In this document: positions 10,101 to 16,276 of the stretch, piece by piece
Position numbering within the stretch: position 1 is the stretch's first letter
Layout: the number at the start of each line of letters is the position of its first letter
Assembly: GCA_002483085.1 (NCBI GenBank)
Contig: DLHF01000073.1
Span: 112,864 to 146,620 of the forward strand
Length of the DNA: 33,757 bases
Reading direction: 5' to 3'
DNA from: Ignavibacteria bacterium UBA7675
GTDB taxonomy: Bacteria > Bacteroidota > Ignavibacteria > Kapaibacteriales > UB7675
Translations under genes and position numbers: made by a program
The notes under the pieces: generated by a model
The model's input: only the letters and a program-made list of their open reading frames with translations
Told to the model about the DNA's origin: nothing
Databases searched by the model: none

Positions 10101-10694
10101 AATGCTTTGAGTAATTGATCCATACCAGAAATAGGGATTTGCAGAAATAGAGCCGCTCACGCTTTCCAACAGCGCAGTTACCACTGCAAAAGCGCCTTCG
10201 AGCCAGATTCCCGCACGGCTGTTCAGGCCGCGTATCACATCCATATATACTTCGCTGCCATACCAAGGCAGGATGGCGCGGTGCTGTAGCGTAGAGAACA
10301 CATAGTGCGGCTCGGAGAGCACTACCTTGTCGATGGGAAATCCTACGAACTCGTAAAAACTCGTACCGAGCGTCCACGTCGGCGGCAGGTTGGTGGTCAT
10401 CACCAGATCAAGAACTACAGTCTGGCCATCGGTAGTTTCCTGAAACACCAGCGTGCTCGGCATATCGACAACATTCAGGAACGCCGTTGTGCCCTGCGCT
10501 ATAAGGCGCCTTCCTTCCACAAGAGATATTTTTTGTGGATCGGTGTTGCTAACGACAATAGTGCCGTCTGCAATCAGAAGCGTCTCGGAGATCAGCGCAT
10601 CTAACCCAAGTATGCCGGTTGTCGCCTCATTGATACGAAGCTCGCCCGATTCGGCCTGCGTGAGAAGTTCCTGATAGAGTTCGTCAAGTGTCAT
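1116..10694 (-). CDS. Giant 3192-aa protein with beta-rich N-terminal region and multiple LysM-like modules
   Basis: One unbroken frame of 3192 codons from ATG at 10694; the upstream ribosome site is weak. No signal peptide or lipobox is seen at MTLDELYQELLTQAE. Residues about 60-1050 are dense alternating hydrophobic/polar stretches, as in long beta-sheet or amphipathic-strand proteins, with almost no Cys. LysM-like modules (pattern xGDTLxSIAxxYxV...LxxxNP...G..I.IP) fall in three groups: about 1290-1478 (four, two clear), about 1900-2030 (three, degenerate) and about 2327-2372 (one clear, with QEGDTIESIALQYGVS). The remaining C-terminal 800 residues are of no family I recognise. LysM modules usually bind peptidoglycan or chitin, but they also occur in phage-tail and contractile-injection baseplate proteins. 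The gene ends a unit with the EEP nuclease (69-nt gap) and the 1165-aa protein. A structural or delivery role is inference; no enzyme motif was recognised. Confidence 0.85.
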   Translation of the reverse strand: MTLDELYQELLTQAESGELRINEATTGILGLDALISETLLIADGTIVVSNTDPQKISLVEGRRLIAQGTTAFLNVVDMPSTLVFQETTDGQTVVLDLVMTTNLPPTWTLGTSFYEFVGFPIDKVVLSEPHYVFSTLQHRAILPWYGSEVYMDVIRGLNSRAGIWLEGAFAVVTALLESVSGSISANPYFWYGSITQSITGEGPIANFKADLNIDIDLEFISLTNVFISADLDYVPIEENDDGSLVEELEFEQNQQLSFGGYVTLGVAPAIFSLDVAAMLSSRADGLMIGVQPAREETTTEQGITSVMGPGSSWDDLMPDWFRLGFLSLFSIKNITFSFAISPRPRLLLTRTTVGTLKPLEIIPGKFSAYVDVSWSVYVPLDVERRQTASLYAELAVLEDFVFIIEIFLGSGGDFSINGRYPGTITFTLAELSALLFDGALYDSSSPKIPADLATFSFSEFSLSFAITGAMKVWSFGAHADIAFNFWGLARLELNDVSLSVATTFGVGKTTYLGVLSGQIVIGRFSFYITAQVGSTIDTIFSVRFGNWSVGDFIAYMMEVVTGEEGYSLPSPWNVLNTINLDGLTITINMTRGTWGISYMLQRNINLGFITVTALGINYDSLTRAVNLDIGGSFFGQPVTQMNLMNPNTIPPVPGGGDGLFDLLFLAFGQRVRIDGLPPNASMSQIMTAMRHAFRQQPPTQVPVGTTPVKGELVFDPNSNWMIAAQMRVISAIDISVVFNDPNMYGLLISIAGEKLKKFVGLRFEILYRKVTDTIGVYQMELRLPDLMRTIRLGAISFTIPVIGIAVYTNGNFRLDFGFPLNNDFTRSFTVQVFPFIGSGGFYLAVLSEKTSTKLPVHDPERGTFNPVIEFGIGLDIGLGKNISTGILKAGLSLTLRGIVEGVFAFFNANKEMYPALNDEMYYRLKGTFSLFGKIYGEVNFSIIQAEVNIEVYAMISITIEAYKPILIFFEVAVRVSLVVRINLGLFKVNVRLAFSAYIRESFVIDMGSGTPPWVGSASSIAAFNGAIPRLRSLNRRALPQAVAMNWKPFELAEKQSLELLFLPQITAAVVGGGTEQQAVFATTLYLRTLAPDAEPGDESDDFSKLAEAVLLWSIASLIDTSSIVTDISQVLDQVVTRQNLRDVFDWLADAQPGVPPLTYAQIIAFLNGYFSIALESPESAGEFNVSVFPVIPELVMTATLNDTVVKQVDFATETLVDSNYHREIQLYFEKLAVRYRTELEAGVDAADEAARMRAAFEEEKESLATYIFRDFFTILARANVQNAIDLLAAFNHTAAASDTLDSLAAAFGSTPALIAQNNISLLLGVQSIVVSGVVYQTETAQSFDGIAAMFGLTGADADSFLNDLGTLNQDVPGLLAEGAVIVVGNSQSYTVVARDTLQSVAQSYAIAPGELVVLNRALTTMLVAQIPLAMPDVSRPCAEGDTLDSIANYYNAPIAALAAANGAAAGLFATGQAVTLPNVESATVRVIVDKMKENFSFVNLGGMSGRYLLHGMRVPPPGGEVSAQFRAEWPGAQTYALYALTGQEFALPTLVETDIFSVALALPIAAKRQQWFALRKAMAAATEVQITFTPTQIAEAAAMAGTVLNPGVDAFRPLRIYRQEAARYNLTNSLLWQSSTPVSLPGSAATKAFVKPMIWNVPVSFMAAIQTPKVLPPVMQLMAARQEQPNQPMAEQPVQNFAWATRVPLTVRQVPIVEGSGDMQPFTFEIAGTDDAGKTLLEKLLQYYYQKDPAIIHEVNILYNPNPAGANPEGLAADGASAISAFILKTNLSTVANPVMLARAHREEVDETIGNLLNEQPAQSLLQIWEASVVRSGGFYLYYCVDSTNSGLPTSIFNENADAVLTLVITLNITGNTLPDFVNCAVVGDDIGEEGYVFAESQRRDVDIMPTSSTTLRSLLANYRISLATLAEVLSTKVFAAGAVLNLNGVVFETDSNDWTLAMIAQKFNVSEQDIRALNPGVDFDNLTTWTALHIPPTTTTIAGSNTTVIDVAIANRLAVEALLYANLDKPGLLAGTAISIPDQYTALAATIPVGNTAFELWRTNPDLEQGAVSTEARDANHSLELLYNLLGFGVVANQDFDASVEALPIGFSDNDASQQAINARTRPEQASEGDYWKYSTVLPVTPFVQQAALLSAATGAPDPALNPYAGVGKLLQIHAAWQDMFGNQTYTPFTDSSAPHGAVLNNMPIDIGYFDNLIGVESWPSVNTGYRFALAPTADGDVPTLGVLLSFDPASYLPGDEENAAPFKEVALADLEVYRKVYYQLSCDDTAIALSTNLNSRTVQVDSAAIVGFVASIFAYLGAISQPAFEYTYYITQEGDTIESIALQYGVSEADIERLNPDVPFAPAAGTRIVIPTIALPPNLTVSAEAPFANAEAVFALSVVWTISREEQYIDGQFAGEPGVRRATTVLFPLTEKTAREEEGGGYFSLEQFAKDFEAAYPQAKTAVSPSELNDTMRENIRTIWVVQFGPGGIQYSIDTEHPLYFAPIPLANQLITGSNFTVYPYMPGQGMDFDHPMKKTFAGIDLDVWARPFLEAVDQFLSPAYAVPAFIVDQTLGTTYYRDVLDAKGEIAAAYKPLVQNLDAENLGPSYAGNREAAASMIEQLLLTTLASAYDTTSIVQYNVEVTPASGMAAAALFGQPMAPDGASVDSGYSVSTSRIATGKAASYLTYVFTARQPEQQQSFDLDLVFRINALEYDIRSVGPEFGEYNASSWLSFIVPPTPDALGSASIPVPLRAYPTPPSLVGQWALPEHTRPEGGAVLAHTRRWKYSYAYEPVSAAQDRIHTNIRFNVQSAQFRTQLANEPDLFQALALFTNVYAAMQPDIINIVGKITQSSTVQQMEIAAGVLQDFSFLVTAVADAWGSWMQMREQYLSPALSEDDIEYCVEEFSNVDAQFQMNFTQLVDKGSSVEFPQPAFDGYTTVEILNEGKRRGFVFQSQANPDQYLTSAEADAVHIRTVEFTDLDIMETQNAWAGVFIARNENLFDEERTCTSDVKTNPNFLYRTPTIRFSNVVTPLLDWPELFNIAELQPGVAPPQSMSAWLQVMFTAFFEGIPYSAAEPTERQIMVSSTYSYLLNPGEPGSEPIDVSVPLMMSPPFGFIIPTDWSTDCGEVQSFVCRLSEFVEAWFRANRPSTDGGRFVFDIAAFSSLNDSKLPVYRLRRLYLLVADIANIV

Positions 10695-10763
10695 GATATA
10701 TGCCAGATTACTGTAGAAGTATCACAATACAAAGGGCCGCTGTAGAACCACCGGCGTATCATC

Positions 10764-11993
10764 TTATATTTCAATCATTAAAGCCATATGGTCGCTTGTG
10801 CCTCGCTTACCGCCGATCTTACCAAAGTTGGGAAGAGCGTTGAATCTTTTCATGCGCGCCGCACCCGCAGGGAGCCGCTGGTTGATCTGTTGTATAGATT
10901 CCTCCATGCCAATGCTATACAGGTTATTTGCCGGACGCGCTCCCGCAACATTGGGGACTGTATAGGCAGCAGCATTAGCTGGTACTGGCGTTCCTATTAT
11001 TCTGTTGACGATGTGGCACACTGGAATCGGGGCACGAGGTGGCTTAATAAAAATATTGTCGACTGCCAGCGGGCGCATATAGTTATAGCCGGGATAATTC
11101 CCAGCCGTGCTGGCATTATAGGGTCCTGATCTCGAAGCAATATCTTTGAGCGCCGTATAGATACTGTACCTATTGGGGTTTGCCGTTATACATTGCTGGT
11201 ATCCCGCGTTGATCAGCGGGGTATAGGCATCGGCCTGATCGGGATCGGCGAGATTACAGTTGAAATCCCCGAGTACAACAGTGGTTTCGTTGGCTGCCAG
11301 CGGATTGGCAATCGCGGGTATATCTGCGAGTGCGCGTGTTCCTTGTTCGCGGGCGGGATCCCACGAAGGAGCGTGAAAAGCGAGAAGATTGAGAAGCCTA
11401 TTGGGTGCGGCAATCTCTCTGAAGCTTGTCAGGAATGGAGCTCGCTGGCCGGGATTTGGGAACTCCATAGCGTTACCGGCTGCATTTGTAAACACAGCCT
11501 GCCCGGCACGCTGGCGGCTTGCACCGGCGGGCAGCACATTTGCCCAGGCACCACCGTAATTCTGCGCTCCTACATTTGTCGGCTGCGACTGTGCACCATT
11601 CCAGTACCACGGGCCTGTAAATTCCCATCGGTCGCTGCGGTAGAATACCGCTATTCCCTCGGCGTTGCCCTCGGTACCGAGCACTAATGGCGGTACAAGG
11701 CGCATGTGCGCGCCCAGAAGGTCGTACAAGTGCAGTATGCCCTCGGCTCCGTCTCCGTCTATCAGGCTCCCGATGGGCGCAGTACGGCCAGTTGTCACTT
11801 CTACAATCACCAAGAAATCGGGGTCGAGGTCTTGGCCTGCTGCGTCTTCGGCATAAATTGTATCTATGATATAATCACCCTTGATGTCGTTGGCATAGCG
11901 CGGGCGTCCCCGGGTAAAATTCAGACGGCGCGTGTAGGTCGTCATCTTGTTGATAGCAAACTTCTGTATGTTCCAGTACATAATTCGCGGCAT
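10764..11993 (-). CDS. DNase I-like endonuclease/exonuclease/phosphatase (EEP) family protein
   Basis: 409 aa. The EEP metal-dependent phosphodiesterase motifs appear in the expected order: MYWNIQKF near the N-terminus (Asn8), FLVIVEV (Glu65), FHAPS in the middle, LGDFNCN (Asp243, Asn245), and a C-terminal TSDHMALMIEI (Asp401-His402). The fold cleaves phosphodiester bonds in DNA, RNA, nucleotides or lipids. The fully conserved set argues for an active enzyme, but the substrate cannot be read from sequence. ATG at 11993 is chosen because GGAG lies 5 nt upstream; a GTG at 11996 would overlap the previous stop by 1 nt. No signal peptide. The gene sits between two very large beta-rich proteins in what looks like one operon, which makes an effector role possible but unproven. 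No small immunity-like gene sits next to it. Confidence 0.85.
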   Translation of the reverse strand: MPRIMYWNIQKFAINKMTTYTRRLNFTRGRPRYANDIKGDYIIDTIYAEDAAGQDLDPDFLVIVEVTTGRTAPIGSLIDGDGAEGILHLYDLLGAHMRLVPPLVLGTEGNAEGIAVFYRSDRWEFTGPWYWNGAQSQPTNVGAQNYGGAWANVLPAGASRQRAGQAVFTNAAGNAMEFPNPGQRAPFLTSFREIAAPNRLLNLLAFHAPSWDPAREQGTRALADIPAIANPLAANETTVVLGDFNCNLADPDQADAYTPLINAGYQQCITANPNRYSIYTALKDIASRSGPYNASTAGNYPGYNYMRPLAVDNIFIKPPRAPIPVCHIVNRIIGTPVPANAAAYTVPNVAGARPANNLYSIGMEESIQQINQRLPAGAARMKRFNALPNFGKIGGKRGTSDHMALMIEI

Positions 11994-11995
11994 CA

Positions 11996-14900
11996 CTACT
12001 CCACTTCGTCGTTGATAAAAAGTTGTTGGCCGTCGGTTTTCGCAAGCGCACCCGTTTTGTTGTAGGCAAAGTACCAGCCCAAGCTGTCGGTAGCCGCGCC
12101 GGGATCGGGATTGCCAAACAGTACTGCGTCGAGTGTGGCGTGCATCGGCAAGCCTATTCCCAACACGCGCAGCGCTATGCGCTCTAGCAGCAGAAGAAAA
12201 GCTCGGTTGCCATCGTCGTCTACCGTTGTGTTGAATTTTATAGTTCGGATGGTAAGCTGGAGCACACCTTGCAGGCTGATCTGATTTTTATTACCTCCGC
12301 CGCGCGGCAGCTTCAGGCTGATGTTTATTGGGTTTGTGTTCGCTGGCGCATACACTGGGCTCCACGCTACAAAAAGCTGTGCAGTAAACCCAACTGCTTC
12401 GGCCAGTGCGCCGGGCGTGCCGAGGTTAATCGTGAACGCCAAGGCATTCCATGTATTATCAATCGTTGTCTGGTAGCCCGCAAGTGGCGTCTTTACTGCC
12501 ATGAATCCCATATCCTGCGGCCTGCCCGTGCTGTTGCCATTGTACGCTATTCCCTGAAGCTGAAGCGGGAAGTTCTTGAAAACACTGTCGTTGCGGGCTT
12601 CGCTTCCCGCCATGTCGAAGGTCGTTTCACCGGGATTAAATGCAAACTCCGGGTTGGCAGAGTCCGACAGGGCAAAGCTCATATCCACGTTCATCCCCGC
12701 GTAGGACAAGCGGTTGAAAGAGAAAATGTCGAAGTCTTCGGCAACGTTGAAGAAGCTCATCGTGCCCCAAAAGGAAAAGCGCGACTGCACAATTTCGTCG
12801 CCCGTTTCCGAACCGGGCACGGGCACCGACTGAAGCGTGGAGAATTGCGCTTTGGTGATTTCTACATAGTCCACAATCTTCCCTATCAAGCTGTAGCGCA
12901 CGCTTTCGCGGATGTTGAATACATATGCTTTGGAGCCGCTGTGGTCTTCGTATATGCCGTCCAGAATCATGGCATTGACGCCGGGGCCTGTAGAATTGTC
13001 GGGATTGAGCACTGCCTCGCCAAAAAGCTGGTTCACCGTGAGCTTGATGGTCGATGTAAAGTTTTTTATCTCGGAGTTGGCAAATACAACCTGGAGCGCC
13101 AGCACGACGAACTGATACGGATGGTCGTAATACGGCGGGAAGTCGGGATCGGGAAGCTCGACGTCAGAGCCATTATCGCCGTGCTCCTGCGTGTATATCG
13201 CCCGTGGATCGACAAGCGACTCATCGATGTAGTCGATAAGGCCGAACATCGAGCTCTGCGGTGCCATCTGTAGCCCGCCGCTGCCATCGGGCTGCACAAA
13301 GTTGACATCTATGCCGAAATGATGCGCCGAAAAGCGGTTGAGGTCGATACCGGCGAGCAGCCCTTTGAGCTCTGGCGGAAAATCGCTAATACCAATTGTC
13401 GCGTTCAGTGCTAATATGCCGTTCCAAGCGGGATTGTCGACAAGTGCTGCAAAGCTAGCAAACGCGGAGTCCTCGCGGGCGCGCTCCTTTGCGTCTTCAA
13501 TGTAGACCGTTAGCCAGTCCGACAGCGTTTGCAAATTGTCGTTTTCGGTCTGGTTGAAATGCTCGGGGTCGGTCCACAGCCGCACATCGCGCACGCGATC
13601 AGCTACAGTGCCCTCGCCAAATTTAAATATGAGAACATTGCGGTAGTCCCCCGGCTGGCTGAGCCCGACATTGAGAAAAAACGGCCAGCCTTCGATGGAG
13701 ATAGTGTCCTGAAACAGTGTGCCATCCTCTTTCAGATATTTATCCCAGGTTATCACTAAAAATTGCTGGTTGGTCTGGAAAGCAGCCTGTAATACGCTGT
13801 TGAGGTCGGTAAAGGAAAGCGATTGCGCGGCTCCGCCTTGGGCGCTGTCGGTATTGCTGGCCAGAAGCAGTTCTTTCCACTGAAATCCCTCCGTCTTTAC
13901 CAGCAATCCTTGGGGTGTTGTGCCGTACTTCTCTGCACTTCCACGACCGGCTTCTTTGAAAGCGCTCGCCTGCCCTGCCGAGAACTGGCGGATCGCAGTC
14001 TGGCGAAAAGGGCTGAGCACCTGAAGTTCGAGATTTCGTATAAATCCGGCTCCAAACTCGCCAGTGGCAGCCATGGCTGCAGCAATAGGTGCCGCTGGGA
14101 AGCAGGCGCTGCGCGACGGCATTGGCAGAAGAGCAGCCGCCGCTGGAAAATACGAGAGAATATCGGCGCTGCTATCCGCATTGGCAGCCGTTCCACTATC
14201 TCCGTAGAGCGGCGCTCCGTCGGGCTGGGCAAAGTAGAGAACGCTGTCCGGCGGTGTTTCCAGTGCTATGGGCGCTCCCACACTCATCCACGCTGTTACA
14301 TATTCGCTGGTAAGCAGGGGCTGCGCTCCGGCAGTTGAAGCACCGAGAAGCGGAAACACAGGCACGTAAGCAGCATTGCCTGCAAAAAACGAAAGGACAT
14401 TGCCCTCGGTTGCTGCTGTGTGAGGCCGAAAGCCTATCGACTCTAATCCCGAAAGGCCCGGCATCAAGTCGTGCTGCTCGCGCTCGCTGCCAGAACCACT
14501 TGTACCAGGCAACACCGCAAGGCAAAAGTCGCCGTCGGGTGTAAAGTAATATTCCTGTTCTCCACCATTGGAGGGCAAGGGTTGGAGCACGAGCTTGGCA
14601 GGGCGCCCCCCTCCAGCAGTGCTTGTTACTGGCACGAGCGCGATACGGTCGCCGTATATCGTGCGGAACGCCGACATCAGTGCTCCGGGCATCGCGGCCT
14701 GCTCAATGGAAAACTGCATCGGGTTGGCGGGGTCTTGTACCAACAAAAACGATACATCGGTGAACTGTAAATACGTGCGGTCGGGGTTGAGCTGATCCAC
14801 GGGGTCGAGACTCATGCGAAACATTACTTGCAGGCCAGCTTCAGGCGTAAAAACCGGGTAATATTGCGAAACAATGGACGACGCCCCCTGCACAAAGTAG

Positions 14901-15493
14901 TAAATGCCAATATTCCAGCCCGAGGAGGCGTTGTTGGAAAAATCGCCGATTGTTACTTCCCCGAGCAGGCAACCTCTGTGTGCGCCCACCAGCGGCAGAT
15001 GAATGTCCCCGGCAAAGTTGGGCGGCGGGCTACCGGCTATCGGCGGATAGGCAAACTGAAATCCGGTGATGTTGTCAAGATCGGCAGCAACGGCTTGTAC
15101 CGGCGTACCCTGCATCAGCGGCGCTGCGTAATTGTACAGCCGGAGATCGGTTGTTGCAGCAAGAACTACGGCGCCGGAGTTCTCCACAGCATCAACAACC
15201 GTACCCGCCAGCGCTGGTTGCTCGCCGGGCGTAAATACCAGCCAAGCCCAACCTGTATGCTGCGGAGTTGCAGAAGCAAAGAAGCCAGAAAGCGCGGCGG
15301 CAAAAGCCGCAAGGTCGGTAGGTTCGTGCCGTAGGAATAGATAGTAGCCTGCAACTGTATTCCATGTCTGGCCGATTGTCAGCGTTTGGCCAGCATCGCC
15401 TGCTATCAGATAAAAAGCAACATAGCCAGCGTCGCCCGGTGACGAGGAGCCCACCAAGAAAAGATCGGTTGCGTTGTACCGCTCAAATATCAT
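11996..15493 (-). CDS. Large beta-rich protein of unknown family, first gene of the giant-protein unit
   Basis: About 1165 aa. The frame can be opened at GTG 15574, but a run of three ATGs at 15499-15491 follows GGGGGAG. The third (15493) has the best spacing (6 nt), giving MIFERYNATDLFLVGSSS. No signal peptide, lipobox or transmembrane helix is seen. The protein is rich in aromatic residues and in short beta-strand-like stretches, especially in the last 350 residues, where the texture resembles the N-terminal third of the 3192-aa product. The middle (about 480-560) is Ala-rich. I recognise no domain. The stop TAG abuts the start of the EEP nuclease gene, so the two are almost certainly translated from one mRNA. 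A shared function with the nuclease and the giant is inference from this arrangement. Confidence 0.8.
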   Translation of the reverse strand: MIFERYNATDLFLVGSSSPGDAGYVAFYLIAGDAGQTLTIGQTWNTVAGYYLFLRHEPTDLAAFAAALSGFFASATPQHTGWAWLVFTPGEQPALAGTVVDAVENSGAVVLAATTDLRLYNYAAPLMQGTPVQAVAADLDNITGFQFAYPPIAGSPPPNFAGDIHLPLVGAHRGCLLGEVTIGDFSNNASSGWNIGIYYFVQGASSIVSQYYPVFTPEAGLQVMFRMSLDPVDQLNPDRTYLQFTDVSFLLVQDPANPMQFSIEQAAMPGALMSAFRTIYGDRIALVPVTSTAGGGRPAKLVLQPLPSNGGEQEYYFTPDGDFCLAVLPGTSGSGSEREQHDLMPGLSGLESIGFRPHTAATEGNVLSFFAGNAAYVPVFPLLGASTAGAQPLLTSEYVTAWMSVGAPIALETPPDSVLYFAQPDGAPLYGDSGTAANADSSADILSYFPAAAALLPMPSRSACFPAAPIAAAMAATGEFGAGFIRNLELQVLSPFRQTAIRQFSAGQASAFKEAGRGSAEKYGTTPQGLLVKTEGFQWKELLLASNTDSAQGGAAQSLSFTDLNSVLQAAFQTNQQFLVITWDKYLKEDGTLFQDTISIEGWPFFLNVGLSQPGDYRNVLIFKFGEGTVADRVRDVRLWTDPEHFNQTENDNLQTLSDWLTVYIEDAKERAREDSAFASFAALVDNPAWNGILALNATIGISDFPPELKGLLAGIDLNRFSAHHFGIDVNFVQPDGSGGLQMAPQSSMFGLIDYIDESLVDPRAIYTQEHGDNGSDVELPDPDFPPYYDHPYQFVVLALQVVFANSEIKNFTSTIKLTVNQLFGEAVLNPDNSTGPGVNAMILDGIYEDHSGSKAYVFNIRESVRYSLIGKIVDYVEITKAQFSTLQSVPVPGSETGDEIVQSRFSFWGTMSFFNVAEDFDIFSFNRLSYAGMNVDMSFALSDSANPEFAFNPGETTFDMAGSEARNDSVFKNFPLQLQGIAYNGNSTGRPQDMGFMAVKTPLAGYQTTIDNTWNALAFTINLGTPGALAEAVGFTAQLFVAWSPVYAPANTNPINISLKLPRGGGNKNQISLQGVLQLTIRTIKFNTTVDDDGNRAFLLLLERIALRVLGIGLPMHATLDAVLFGNPDPGAATDSLGWYFAYNKTGALAKTDGQQLFINDEVE

Positions 15494-15873
15494 CATCATC
15501 TCCCCCGATGCCGGGACAGTAGAACAATAGTTGCCTGCACACCAGAGTGCATCAGCCGCGCAAATATCCTGCACGGGAAAAGCTCCCGCTTCTTGCCAGC
15601 TATCAACACTCCAGCCTGGAGTTTACGACCACACATCACTTACAGCAGCGACAGTGGTTATTTTTTGGTACAGCGCGTATAAAGCTCACACAACAAGGCG
15701 GTGGTACTACAATACAGTACGGAGGATGGCCAGTGCAATTCGGCGTGGATTTTTGCCGTTTTTTGACAAATAAGGGCCATAATACAATTATTTTGCTAAT
15801 AAGTACAAGGCTTATTTGCAGTAAAGTTGTTTAAAGTTTGGCAACGAACCCGGCCCGCACTGGCAAAATCGTT

Positions 15874-16105
15874 GCGCTTCGGCCTCTGCCCTCGCCTCCG
15901 GTCTGTGCACCGCGCAGCACGCCCGCCTCGGTGTTGTTCCACCTCTACCGCAAATGCAGAGAGCACTGTAGGAACCGACTCCGCAGGCATGAGCACGCAA
16001 GTACACATAGCCCTCCGATAAGCGCGAAAGGCGGCTGGCCAACTATCAGGCGGACTGTGCGACCGGCGACAGCGACCAAACTCTTGGGCGAGACGCCCGT
16101 GCCCA
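15874..16105 (+). repeat. Dispersed intergenic repeat, copy A (long form)
   Basis: From 15874 it reads GCGCTTCGGCCT, 20 nt, TGCACCGCGCAGCA, 27 nt, ACCGCA (15947). About 111 nt later comes TGCGACCGGCGACAGCGA (16058-16075), identical over 18 nt to copy E, then AGACGCCCGTGCCC (16091-16104). Both copies also share CCGATAAGCG between these blocks, at slightly different positions. The constant block order over about 230 bp shows descent from one element. Confidence 0.75.
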
Positions 16106-16238
16106 TACTTTTCCGTAGAAAAGAGCTGCGAATAGCCGCATATTGTAGCTCTGATACGCGCGCAGCGGCACCCCAATACAGTGCGAGAAGCCAGCGTACA
16201 AGCCGCCGATAGCGACCCGAATTGTAAAGGATTCATAA

Positions 16239-16270
16239 TTTGCAACTCTGCATTTATTCGCCTAAATTTA
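16239..16270 (+). promoter_or_regulatory. Bacteroidota-type promoter of ppk1
   Basis: TTTG (16239-16242), 20 nt, then TAAATTTA (16263-16270). This fits the Bacteroidota primary sigma consensus TTTG-N19-21-TAnnTTTG with one mismatch. The ATG follows 6 nt after the -7 element, so transcription would start at or next to the start codon, giving a very short or absent leader. No Shine-Dalgarno sequence is seen. Confidence 0.55.
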
Positions 16271-16276
16271 GAGATT

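Larger units (their letters stand above)
15494..16276. other. 783-bp non-coding divergent region
   Basis: This lies between the start of the giant-protein unit (minus) and ppk1 (plus). It holds the ribosome site of the former (GGGGGAG, 15500-15506), a small inverted repeat ACTCCA-GCC-TGGAGT at 15608-15622, an AT-rich stretch at about 15770-15840, dispersed repeat copy A (15874-16105) and the ppk1 promoter. No reading frame here shows protein-like composition. I could not find a convincing Bacteroidota promoter for the minus-strand unit. Confidence 0.6.

Noticed and set aside
1116..10694. Giant protein as a Tc-type or Rhs/YD polymorphic toxin
   Set aside because: No YD repeats, no Rhs core motif and no variable C-terminal toxin domain are seen.
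12269..13273. Plus-strand open frame of 334 codons
   Set aside because: It is antisense to the 1165-aa gene, with no recognisable domain; the sense frame is continuous and protein-like.
16181..16276. N-terminal extension of ppk1
   Set aside because: The extra 32 residues precede a good promoter and have no family resemblance.
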